Positions 25,551 to 33,758 of a stretch of 64,000 bases of DNA are shown here, one piece after another. This DNA is from Bin5 sp009843665 (GTDB taxonomy: Bacteria; Chloroflexota; Anaerolineae; Caldilineales; Caldilineaceae). Below the pieces are notes generated by a model. It worked only from the letters and a program-made list of their open reading frames with translations. It did no database searches and was not told where the DNA came from. The position numbers were made by a program, and so were the translations under genes. The number at the start of each line of letters is the position of its first letter. The stretch's first letter is position 1. The DNA lies in NCBI GenBank assembly GCA_965220285.1, contig OZ244818.1, forward strand, positions 5,146,001 through 5,210,000, read 5' to 3'.

Positions 25551-26231
25551 GTGATTCAGGAATACAGCGGAGTGGTTCGTCGTTTCGGCTGGATCCTTAT
25601 CGTTGCAGTAATTCTGGCGGGATCGCTCTCTTACGGAGTCAGTTTGCTCCAGGAGGAAATGTACCGGGCAACAATCCATGTCAGCACGGTTCCGGCCCGC
25701 CCGGACTGGGGACTGGGTAATACAGCTAAGGAACTCATGCGAAACTTCGTTCGCAATCTGCGTACTTTTGAAGTAGCCGAGGAAGTAATTGCACGTGCAC
25801 AACTGGACATGCATCCTAGCGACTTTCTAAGACTGACAAACATTGCTTCCGAACCGTCTACTTTCACGATAGAGATAGAAGCCCGATCCAGAGACAAAAT
25901 CGTATCGGAAATCATGGCGTTGACGCTGGCCGACTATTTTGTTGACGAACGCACCGCCTACTATGCGCAACAAGACAAACGCGACCGAATCGAGGTCAAG
26001 ATCGTCAGCCGGGTAATCGAGGGCGCTCGCTACCAGCCGCAGCCTCTCATCAATACCATGGCAGGAGCGGTTCTCGGCTTCCTATTGGGTGTTGGCTTGA
26101 TTTTATTGATAGTCTGGATCGAAAGCGGCTTTCTCCGTACCCCTGATTCTGTGGAGCGGACGCTCGATCTGACTGTTCTCGGCGCGATTCCGGTAGCATC
26201 CTCCGGTTCAGCTTCAAAGGCGGAAGGATGA
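25551..26231 (+). CDS. Wzz/chain-length-determinant-like membrane protein (second copy)
   Basis: A 226-residue protein with the same plan as its neighbour: hydrophobic residues about 10-30, an external domain with a SRDKIVSEIMALTLADYF helix, and a second hydrophobic segment near 170-195 preceded by a Pro (YQPQPLINTMAG). It starts with GTG at 25551, six bases after a perfect GGAGGT. Two adjacent co-polymerase halves suggest a heteromeric complex. The first gene ends 80 bases upstream. Confidence 0.78.
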   Translation: MIQEYSGVVRRFGWILIVAVILAGSLSYGVSLLQEEMYRATIHVSTVPARPDWGLGNTAKELMRNFVRNLRTFEVAEEVIARAQLDMHPSDFLRLTNIASEPSTFTIEIEARSRDKIVSEIMALTLADYFVDERTAYYAQQDKRDRIEVKIVSRVIEGARYQPQPLINTMAGAVLGFLLGVGLILLIVWIESGFLRTPDSVERTLDLTVLGAIPVASSGSASKAEG

Positions 26232-26326
26232 GAAAGCATTCCCACGCTGGCTGCCAGTACTTAGGAAATAAGAGGCGCCTCTCATTCCCAAATCTGTGTC
26301 CCTTTGATTCTCTAAAGGAAGGGTAG

Positions 26327-26977
26327 ATGTCCTTAGACCTGGTCACGTTGAAAGCACCCCGAAGCGCCGCAGCCGAAGCCTACCAGAGCCTTCGCACCAA
26401 TATCGAGTTTTCAGGTCTTGGCAAAGACCTGAGAACACTCCTTGTTACCTGTCCTGATACAGAAACTAACAAGAGCGACGCGCTCGCAAATCTCGCCGTT
26501 GTCATGGCTGACGCCGGCGACAGGGTTATCGTCGTTGACGGCGACCTGCGCCGCCCGCTTCAACATGAAATCTTCGGCATCAATGGAGATGCCGGGTTGA
26601 CGAACTGGTTGCAGAAAGGAGGAGAACCACCCTTGGCCGGCACACAGGTCTCCCACCTCCGCGTACTCGCAGCCGGACCTCTTCCCCCCAACCCGGTAGC
26701 CCTCCTCAGCCCCAAAAGGCTGGCGGAACTGCTTCAGGCTCTAACCGGCGAAGCAGAATACGTTCTCGTCGATGCTCCGCCGGTCCTGGCGGTTACCGAC
26801 GCCGCTCTCTGGGCCAGCCAGGTAGACGGGACCCTCCTGGCCGTCACCGCAGGGCGCACAAAGCGGGAGCAGGCCCAACGTGCCAAGGAAGTGCTGGAAA
26901 AGGTTCAGACTAATATCGTAGGCGCCGTCCTTCTGGATGCCGAAGATTCTATGGTTGTAACTGGATATGGACAATAG
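26327..26977 (+). CDS. CpsD/CapB-like P-loop ATPase with degenerate Walker A
   Basis: A 216-residue homologue of bacterial tyrosine autokinases, which switch polysaccharide polymerisation and export. EAYQSLRTNI (about residues 17-26) is the typical N-terminal contact helix and VIVVDGDLRRP (about 67-77) is an intact Walker A'. The Walker A region reads CPDTETNKSD (42-51): Lys49 and Ser50 remain, but the glycines are gone and the Thr is Asp51. The C-terminal tyrosine cluster is reduced to Tyr214. It may be a regulatory, weakly active or inactive partner of the two Wzz-like proteins. Confidence 0.8.
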   Translation: MSLDLVTLKAPRSAAAEAYQSLRTNIEFSGLGKDLRTLLVTCPDTETNKSDALANLAVVMADAGDRVIVVDGDLRRPLQHEIFGINGDAGLTNWLQKGGEPPLAGTQVSHLRVLAAGPLPPNPVALLSPKRLAELLQALTGEAEYVLVDAPPVLAVTDAALWASQVDGTLLAVTAGRTKREQAQRAKEVLEKVQTNIVGAVLLDAEDSMVVTGYGQ

Positions 26978-27065
26978 GACTTCCGGCCGTGATTGGAGAC
27001 ATGTGCATTTTCGCTCACTCGACCACTGAACTGCGGCACTTCCAGACTGTACCAGGATCGGCGCA

Positions 27066-27953
27066 ATGAAAGGCATCCTCCTCGCAGGTGGGCACGGCAC
27101 GCGGCTCTATCCCCTGACCACCAGCCTGAGCAAACAGATCCTGCCGGTTTATGACAAGCCGATGATCTATTATCCCCTGTCAATGTTGATGCTGGCGGGG
27201 ATTCGGGACATACTCGTGGTAAGCACACCAGCTGCCCTTCCGCTCTACCGAGAACTGCTCCGTGACGGCAACCAGTGGGGCATTCAGTTCACGTACGTGG
27301 AGCAATCCCGACCACGCGGCATAGCGGACGCCTTTGTTGTCGGCCGGGATTTCGTTGGCGACGCCAACGTCTGTCTGGCGCTGGGCGACAACATCTTTTA
27401 CGGTCACGGCCTGCCCTCTATTCTGCAAAAGGCTGCCAGCCTCCAGAAGGGTGCCATGGTATTCGCCTATCCCGTCGCCGACCCTTCCCGATACGGTGTT
27501 GTCGAGTTTGACCGATCCGGAAGAGCATTGAGCATCGAGGAAAAACCGCAGTTACCCCGCTCCAACTTTGCCGTGCCTGGCGTCTACTTTTACGACAATC
27601 GCGTTCTCGAAGTTGCGAGAGGCCTCGAGCCTTCTGCCCGAGGGGAGCTGGAAATAACCGACATTAACAATTTCTACCTGGAACGGGGGGAGCTGCAAGT
27701 ACAAATCCTGGGTCGAGGATTTGCCTGGCTCGATGCCGGGACTCACGAATCCCTCCTCCAGGCGGCGAATTTTGTGCAGGCCCTGCAGGAAAGACAGGGA
27801 ATGATGATCTCGTGCCCCGAGGAAATTGCCCTTCGGGGAGGATACATCGATCGCGACCAATTTCGCGCGTTGGCCGAAGCACTGAAGACTAACCGGTACG
27901 GCCATTACCTTCTGCAACTCTTGCACGACGAGTTCAAAGACTCGCAATCCTGA
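27066..27953 (+). CDS. rfbA: glucose-1-phosphate thymidylyltransferase
   Basis: First step of dTDP-sugar synthesis: glucose 1-phosphate plus dTTP to dTDP-glucose. The nucleotide-binding GGHGTRLYPLT (about residues 8-18), the SKQILPVYDKPM loop with catalytic Lys23, and the metal-site GDNIFYGHG are present, and the 295-residue length is normal for RmlA. The stop overlaps the next start by 1 base. With rfbB downstream this supplies dTDP-4-keto-6-deoxyglucose for cell-surface polysaccharide. Confidence 0.94.
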   Translation: MKGILLAGGHGTRLYPLTTSLSKQILPVYDKPMIYYPLSMLMLAGIRDILVVSTPAALPLYRELLRDGNQWGIQFTYVEQSRPRGIADAFVVGRDFVGDANVCLALGDNIFYGHGLPSILQKAASLQKGAMVFAYPVADPSRYGVVEFDRSGRALSIEEKPQLPRSNFAVPGVYFYDNRVLEVARGLEPSARGELEITDINNFYLERGELQVQILGRGFAWLDAGTHESLLQAANFVQALQERQGMMISCPEEIALRGGYIDRDQFRALAEALKTNRYGHYLLQLLHDEFKDSQS

Positions 27954-28777
27954 TGACCAACTCTTCAATCTCCCCCTATAGGCGCAACAGCGCCTTGCCC
28001 TCAAACATAGCCGAAGTCCGCAGTGTGCCTGCCTTGGCGGCAAAAATGCGCCAGATCGACACCTGCGCCCTGCCTGCACCCTACACTGAAATCTTCAACA
28101 CGCGTTCGCTTTCGCCGGCCTATCTCGTGCAGAACCACGTCGGCGCCAGAGAAGTGCAGACTGCCGTTACAACTATCGCCCAGGCGGCAGACAAGCTTCG
28201 CCGAATGTCCCGCGCCTACGGCGAATGGCAGGAGTTCGACGTCCCAGCCTTCTTCGACCTGTGGCCGGAACATGCCCCACACCTCGTCCGCGTCGAGGAG
28301 CGTGTGAGTACGGTTAACGTTACCTTTTTTGCAGACCTTCTGCTGCCATCTTTTCAGCGCGCAGAACAGTACTGGGCCCGAGAGTTTTTCCCCGCCTACC
28401 AGACGGCAAGACCCCCGCTCAACACCTCCGCCGACAGCTCCAGCTTCACCGCGCATTTCCTCGACTTCGAGCAGCCCAAAATGCGGGCCTACTGGGATAA
28501 ATTGATCGCCGTGGCGGGCGAAACCCGGCGTGCGCTCTGGAACGATATCGACTTTGTGGCCGCTACAGCCGGGGGAGAAGAGAAAACGCACTGGCAGTGG
28601 GCCTGGCGCGGCAAGGCGCCGCCTGGTATCGACCGCCGCCTACTTCCGTCGCCCCAACAGCTGCCGACACTGACCTTGGGCGTTGAATTCCCGCTGCCCG
28701 CGAGCCGACAACCTGGCAGGGTCAGGCGGCTGCGGCGCACCTGGGAGAGCGAATCCAGGCGGCGCATTCAGCGTTGA
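27953..28777 (+). CDS. unknown protein coupled to rfbA
   Basis: A 274-residue basic protein (Arg-rich last 30 residues), soluble, with no signal peptide and no motif I recognise. The ATG shares one base with the rfbA stop, so translation is coupled, and rfbB follows after 23 bases. The middle (residues about 110-200) has the composition of an alpha/beta domain with many Trp and Phe. RmlC and RmlD are missing from this block, but the sequence does not show the RmlC jelly-roll motifs (no HxRG/HxE pattern), so I do not call it an epimerase. Confidence 0.65.
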   Translation: MTNSSISPYRRNSALPSNIAEVRSVPALAAKMRQIDTCALPAPYTEIFNTRSLSPAYLVQNHVGAREVQTAVTTIAQAADKLRRMSRAYGEWQEFDVPAFFDLWPEHAPHLVRVEERVSTVNVTFFADLLLPSFQRAEQYWAREFFPAYQTARPPLNTSADSSSFTAHFLDFEQPKMRAYWDKLIAVAGETRRALWNDIDFVAATAGGEEKTHWQWAWRGKAPPGIDRRLLPSPQQLPTLTLGVEFPLPASRQPGRVRRLRRTWESESRRRIQR

Positions 28778-28800
28778 GAAAACAGCACAGGTATACTTGA

Positions 28801-29835
28801 ATGCAGAGCATATTGGTAACGGGGGGCGCCGGCTTTATCGGCTGTAACTTTGTCCGCTACCTTCTGGAACACAATTCGCACATAGAGGTAACCGTTTACG
28901 ACAAGCTGACCTACGCCGGTCGTCTTGAAAACCTGAAGGCCGTCAGTGAACGGTTCGGGGCTCGTTACCACTTCGTTCAAGGCGACATCTGTGACGCTCC
29001 GAAGGTGGAGGATACGGTGTCTGCCCGACATATAGACACCATAGTGAACTTCGCCGCTGAAACTCATGTGGACAGATCGATTCTCGATCCCGCCGCCTTC
29101 GTACAGACCGACGTCTTCGGTACATACGTGCTCCTGGAGGCGGCCCGCAAATCCGGAAATCTCCGCTTCCACCAGATCAGCACGGACGAAGTGTACGGCC
29201 ACATTGAAGGCCGCCGCCGTTCGATTGAGAGCGACGCCCTGGCTCCCCGCAGCCCCTATTCCGCCAGTAAGGCCAGTGCCGACCTCTTCGTCAACGCCTA
29301 CCACATTACCTACGGCCTGCCTGTGACGATTAGCCGCGGCGCCAACAACATTGGCCCCTTCCAATACCCGGAAAAGGTCGTCCCGCTATTTGTCACAAAC
29401 GCTCTTGAATCCATACCCTTGCCCGTCTACGGCGACGGAAAACAGATGAGGGATTACCAATTTGTCGCCGATCACTGTGCCGCCATCTATCTCATCCTTC
29501 TTCACGGCCGTCCTGGCGAACTTTATAACATTGGCACTGGCGCCGAGATGACCAATCTTGCCATGGTTGAGATTCTGCTGGACGAACTCGGCAAACCCAA
29601 GTCCCTCATTCAGCATGTCGAAGACAGACTGGGACATGACCGGCGTTACAGTCTGGATGTAAGTAAAACTATGGCGCTGGGCTGGGAGCCGGACTACACG
29701 CCTGAAGAAGCAATCCGAGCGACCGCTCGTTGGTACCGGGACAACCGCTGGTGGTGGCAACCGATTCGCGACGGGGAATTCAAGAATTACTATGAAGCCG
29801 TCTACGCAGGGCGCACAAAGCTCGAACCACAGTGA
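28801..29835 (+). CDS. rfbB: dTDP-glucose 4,6-dehydratase
   Basis: Extended SDR enzyme that forms dTDP-4-keto-6-deoxyglucose. NAD-binding TGGAGFIG is at about residues 7-14, the catalytic triad is T128-D129-E130 in STDEVYG plus Tyr153 and Lys157 in YSASK, and the length is 344 residues. All match active RmlB. The stop TGA overlaps the ATG of the downstream GNAT gene by one base. Confidence 0.95.
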   Translation: MQSILVTGGAGFIGCNFVRYLLEHNSHIEVTVYDKLTYAGRLENLKAVSERFGARYHFVQGDICDAPKVEDTVSARHIDTIVNFAAETHVDRSILDPAAFVQTDVFGTYVLLEAARKSGNLRFHQISTDEVYGHIEGRRRSIESDALAPRSPYSASKASADLFVNAYHITYGLPVTISRGANNIGPFQYPEKVVPLFVTNALESIPLPVYGDGKQMRDYQFVADHCAAIYLILLHGRPGELYNIGTGAEMTNLAMVEILLDELGKPKSLIQHVEDRLGHDRRYSLDVSKTMALGWEPDYTPEEAIRATARWYRDNRWWWQPIRDGEFKNYYEAVYAGRTKLEPQ

Positions 29836-30764
29836 TGGAGCCCTCGTCGATCCGCCAAGGACGATTCGAAGATCTGCCTGAATTACGGCGTTTACACACG
29901 AGTTGCTCGCGCAGTTACTACTATGATGACCTCGGTGACACCGAGGAACCCGAACTGCTTGCAGGAGTGAACGCAGTTCTGGAGGACCAGCAGTCAGAGA
30001 GATTGAGGGGCTACATCAGCTTTAATGGCATCAGACGGTCGGAAGTATTGCCTGTATCCGCGCCAACCAAGGTTTCTCTTCGAGCTGCGGCCTTCACGTC
30101 CGCCGGTGCAGCCGCACGCCTACAGTTTCGTGCGCTCTTCGAACACGCGCAAGAGCAGCTCCCGCCGCAGTCTCAAGGCTACTTGTTCTCCGCGCTTACC
30201 GAGCAGGGCTGGCTAAGCGCCAGCTTGAAGGAAGCCGGCTTCGACTTTTGCGATTCAGTCCAGTTATACGAACGCAGATCCCCTGAAGTCGAAATCGTGC
30301 AACAACCAGCTGTATTGCGGCCGGTGCAGCCCTCGGACCTTCTGCAACTGGCTGAGTTGGATGCCGCAACCTTCGAGCCCCTCTGGCACATGGGTACGAT
30401 TGAACTGAAGAGTTTACTGCGCAACTGTCGCTTTGAGATCGCTGAGTTTGTGAATGAAACAGCGGGTTACTCAGCTCTTCGACTGAATTCAGATGGATCA
30501 CCACGAGGATTCAACTCAGCTCAGATTGTAAGGCTGGCCGTCCATCCAAGGTTCCAGGCCAAAGGATTAGGTCGCCAACTGCTTGTGTCGAGCCTCCGCT
30601 ACACCCGTAAACGGGGAGCAGACCGCGTCTTCCTGAACACGCAGGAAAGCAATGCGCCTTCTCAGAAGCTCTACCATTCCCTTCAGTTTCGAAAGCGCGG
30701 CCGCCCTATTCCTGTGTTTGTCAAGCGAGTAAATAGGCGACTGGCTCAGCTCTTCACCCAATAG
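29835..30764 (+). CDS. GNAT family acetyltransferase, two-domain
   Basis: A 309-residue protein. The C-terminal GNAT domain shows the acetyl-CoA loop VHPRFQAKGLGRQLL and the following LNTQESNAPSQKLYHSLQF segment; the N-terminal half looks like a second, degenerate GNAT-like domain. ATG 29835 overlaps the rfbB stop by one base. Because it is coupled to dTDP-sugar genes it may acetylate a nucleotide-linked amino sugar or a related substrate, but no aminotransferase for dTDP-amino sugars is in the block, so this is tentative. Confidence 0.78.
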   Translation: MEPSSIRQGRFEDLPELRRLHTSCSRSYYYDDLGDTEEPELLAGVNAVLEDQQSERLRGYISFNGIRRSEVLPVSAPTKVSLRAAAFTSAGAAARLQFRALFEHAQEQLPPQSQGYLFSALTEQGWLSASLKEAGFDFCDSVQLYERRSPEVEIVQQPAVLRPVQPSDLLQLAELDAATFEPLWHMGTIELKSLLRNCRFEIAEFVNETAGYSALRLNSDGSPRGFNSAQIVRLAVHPRFQAKGLGRQLLVSSLRYTRKRGADRVFLNTQESNAPSQKLYHSLQFRKRGRPIPVFVKRVNRRLAQLFTQ

Positions 30765-30903
30765 GATTCGCTCAGTTGAACAGAAACTGTAGTTCGTTCT
30801 TGGTCCTTCCCCGCCGGATCGCCCTGTTCCTCGCGAACTCAGTCTGTGTGCTGCCCTTAGCAGACAGGACTATGGTAAACCCGATCCAGGGAGGCCTGCG
30901 GAC

Positions 30904-31932
30904 TTGACTCTAACTGCCCGCAGACTCTATCGACATCTGGTCTTCGTTTTCACGCTCTATTTCCTCCTGCTTGCCATCGGTAGCGGAGGATACATCATAA
31001 TCGAGGGCTGGCCGTGGACTGACAGCGTTTACATGACTGTCATCACGATCAGTACAGTTGGATTCGGCGAGATTCGACCACTGTCCCCGATAGGCCGCGT
31101 CTTCACTGGAGGACTTATTGTACTTGGCGTCAGCACAACCGCCTATGCAATTAGTACCCTTGCAGACGTCATCGTCGCAGGCGAGTTTCGCAGTCTCATT
31201 TGGAGAAAACGAATGCAGAATCGGATCGATAAAATGAACGGGCACTTCATCGTCTGCGGATATGGTCGCGTGGGCGAGCAGGTCGTCCATGAACTCCTGG
31301 GAAACAGAGTTTCACTTGTGGTGATAGAAATCCTTTCAACACTTGGTCCGGACTTGGAGAATCTGGGCGTGATTCCCGTCGAAGGCAACGCGACCGACGA
31401 TGCCGCCCTCCTTCGAGCTGGAATCGAGCGGGCATCCGGCATCTGCTGCTGTCTTCCCAACGACTCAGACAACGTATACGTTGCCCTGACTGCCCGCGCC
31501 CTCAACCGGGACCTGACGATCATATCGCGTGCGAACAGCCATGAGAGTGAACGCAAACTGCTGATTGCCGGCGTAAACCATGTCATAAACCCCTATGTCA
31601 CCAGCGGTCGCCGCATGGCTCGCCAGCTGATTCATCCCAATATCCTGGAGTTCATGGATGTTGTCATGCACCGCGGAGAAGTCGACATCCTGATCGAAGA
31701 CATTGGCATAAGCGAGCGTTCAACTCTTCGCGATCAGACGATCGCCGATACCGAAGTTCGACGACGACTTGGCGCAAATATCCTAGCCGTGAGGCGCCCG
31801 GATGGCGAGACCTTCGTCAATCCTGGCGTAGAATTTGCCCTGCGCGCGGGCGACACTATAATCGCCTTGGGCACACCTGATCAACTCGATAGACTGGCCA
31901 CCGAGGCTGAAGACCGAAAGAATGGAACTTAG
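30904..31932 (+). CDS. potassium channel with TrkA-N and TrkA-C regulatory domains
   Basis: Two-transmembrane K+ channel subunit, 342 residues. The outer helix is at about residues 10-28 and the inner helix at 65-85, with the selectivity filter T51-V-G-F-G-E56 in between (Tyr of the classical GYG replaced by Phe and the following Asp by Glu, both common in the MthK/Kch-like group). The cytoplasmic RCK/TrkA-N Rossmann domain begins at GYGRVG (about residue 116) and a TrkA-C domain occupies about 250-335. Start is TTG at 30904 with AGGGAGG about 9 bases upstream; no in-frame ATG is better placed. Confidence 0.92.
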   Translation: MTLTARRLYRHLVFVFTLYFLLLAIGSGGYIIIEGWPWTDSVYMTVITISTVGFGEIRPLSPIGRVFTGGLIVLGVSTTAYAISTLADVIVAGEFRSLIWRKRMQNRIDKMNGHFIVCGYGRVGEQVVHELLGNRVSLVVIEILSTLGPDLENLGVIPVEGNATDDAALLRAGIERASGICCCLPNDSDNVYVALTARALNRDLTIISRANSHESERKLLIAGVNHVINPYVTSGRRMARQLIHPNILEFMDVVMHRGEVDILIEDIGISERSTLRDQTIADTEVRRRLGANILAVRRPDGETFVNPGVEFALRAGDTIIALGTPDQLDRLATEAEDRKNGT

Positions 31933-32197
31933 GGGAGACGGACGCCGCAAAGAGGCATTCCGCAGATCCGCGAAGGGCACCTGGGCCTGGCTGTGAGTCC
32001 ACGCAACGTTCACCTTGAGTTCAAACTTTCGCGCAGTACATCGCGATCAGTTTGTCTTTCACATCTGTAACCGCTCAGAAGCAAGTATTAGCTCCCTATC
32101 CGACTCAGAGAAGAGCGATACAGCCGGCCGAGATCCCGCGTCCGGTTGAAACTCGCAACACGATATGGCAACAAGCACTGCAAAGCGAGATTAGCCA

Positions 32198-33067
32198 GTG
32201 GTGGAGCGTAGCCATTCTTACCGTACCAGGGCCGTAATACTTAGGCGAAGAAACTACAGTGACGCGGACCGCATTCTCACTGTCTTCACCCCGAGCTTGG
32301 GCAAGCGCGTGCTCATCGCCAAGGGGTCGCGCAAAACGATGAGCCGCAAGGCCGGGCATTTGGAGCTCTTCAATCACGTCAGCCTGCTTGTAGCGCAGGC
32401 CCGAACCTGGGACATCGTCATCGAGAGCGTAACCGTAGAGAGCTTTCTTCAGCTGCGTAGCGACCTGGATGCCATCGGCCGGGCCGCATACATTTGCGAA
32501 CTGGTTGACGCCTTCACCGCCGAAGATGATGAACACGAAGCAGTTTGGGAGCTGCTTCTCCTCTGCTTGAGGAATCTGGATTGCGGTCCGGGTCGTGAGG
32601 AGGAGGCAGACCTGCTGCTGCGCTGGTTCGAGCTTCAATTGCTTAGACTGATGGGCTTCCAGCCCGAACTGTTTGCCTGTCTGGGCTGCGGCGAGGGCCT
32701 GCAGCCCGTGGAGAACTTTCTGCACTTGAGCGCGGGCGGAGTCTTCTGCCCTCAATGTGGCCGAACCCTGCAAGGAGCAGAGCTTGTCAACGTTTCAACG
32801 CTCAAGATTCTGCGCCACATCTCCCGTAACCAGTGGGAAGCGCTGCACAGCCTCCAATTGAAACACACCAGCGCGATGGCAGTGGAAAGCGTTTTGCAGC
32901 GTTACCTTGTAACTATCCTGGAACGCCGCCTGAAATCAACCGATTTCATTCACCGCCTTCGTCAAGCTCCCGCAGACAGAAAAAGGATCGAGGAGCCTGG
33001 AATCCGTCCAGCCTCCAGAGGCAGCCGCCACCGTCCGCCTGATACTGAAGATTTTTCGATGAGGTAG
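32198..33067 (+). CDS. recO: DNA repair protein RecO
   Basis: Mediator that loads RecA on SSB-coated DNA with RecR. The N-terminal OB fold begins with YRTRAVILRRRNYSDADRIL and the central Zn-binding motif has CLGCGEG and, 18 residues later, CPQCG (four Cys), matching the RecO zinc finger of many Gram-positives. The 289-residue length is slightly long for the family; the extra part is an Arg-rich C-terminus. Two adjacent GTG codons (32198 and 32201) are possible starts and no ATG is suitable. Confidence 0.93.
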   Translation: MVERSHSYRTRAVILRRRNYSDADRILTVFTPSLGKRVLIAKGSRKTMSRKAGHLELFNHVSLLVAQARTWDIVIESVTVESFLQLRSDLDAIGRAAYICELVDAFTAEDDEHEAVWELLLLCLRNLDCGPGREEEADLLLRWFELQLLRLMGFQPELFACLGCGEGLQPVENFLHLSAGGVFCPQCGRTLQGAELVNVSTLKILRHISRNQWEALHSLQLKHTSAMAVESVLQRYLVTILERRLKSTDFIHRLRQAPADRKRIEEPGIRPASRGSRHRPPDTEDFSMR

Positions 33068-33071
33068 ATCG

Positions 33072-33725
33072 ATGAGGCTGATCCGTGCGGCTCGATTTGC
33101 CGGAGCTGCCGCTCTCGCAGCGGGAATCTATTCTCTGCTCGTTCTCAGGCCGGTCTATTTGGAGTCCGTTCAAACGCCACACCCGCAGGTGGCCTCCGAA
33201 GAGTCCTACTGGCAATGGGAACTGGGGGGCTGGCTGTGGCTGCTGACAATCTTTTCCTGGATGATCTTGCTGGCGGCCATGAAACACTACTATTCCCCCG
33301 TCCACCGGATTAGCACGAACACTCAGTCAGGTTTGACTGTCATTTCGGCGACGCTGTTGATTGTCGGAGTCCTGGTAGGAATGAACCGCTTCGGGCTGAG
33401 GGGGATCCTGTACGGCAACAGTCCTGTCGAGACCGTTGCCGCCGTTGGAGATTTCGTCGATTACGTAGCCCTAACGATTCTGGCGGCGGGACTGCTCATG
33501 GGGGGTTGCGTAACGACTTGGATATGCGTCGACTTGGTCATATTGAACAAGCTGCCCGTTACATGGATGGTACCTGGCGCAGTCGCCGGTGTACTCTCCT
33601 TTCTCTCTCCCTTTCTGCTACCTGAGATCAGACATCTTCTGGTCGCTCTCCTCGCCTATTGTGTGTGGTGCATTGTTTTGGGCATGAGGTACTCGTTGCC
33701 TGCGGCCTACCTCGACCTCGAGTAA
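33072..33725 (+). CDS. unknown membrane protein
   Basis: A 217-residue protein with five likely transmembrane segments, centred near residues 17, 62, 97, 145 and 175-190. No motif points to a transporter or enzyme. It begins 4 bases after recO, so it is likely translated from the same transcript, and ends 33 bases before the convergent metal-ATPase gene. No function is proposed. Confidence 0.65.
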   Translation: MRLIRAARFAGAAALAAGIYSLLVLRPVYLESVQTPHPQVASEESYWQWELGGWLWLLTIFSWMILLAAMKHYYSPVHRISTNTQSGLTVISATLLIVGVLVGMNRFGLRGILYGNSPVETVAAVGDFVDYVALTILAAGLLMGGCVTTWICVDLVILNKLPVTWMVPGAVAGVLSFLSPFLLPEIRHLLVALLAYCVWCIVLGMRYSLPAAYLDLE

Positions 33726-33758
33726 TGTGATTCGGTACTGGAAGGGGGGCCAAACGCG

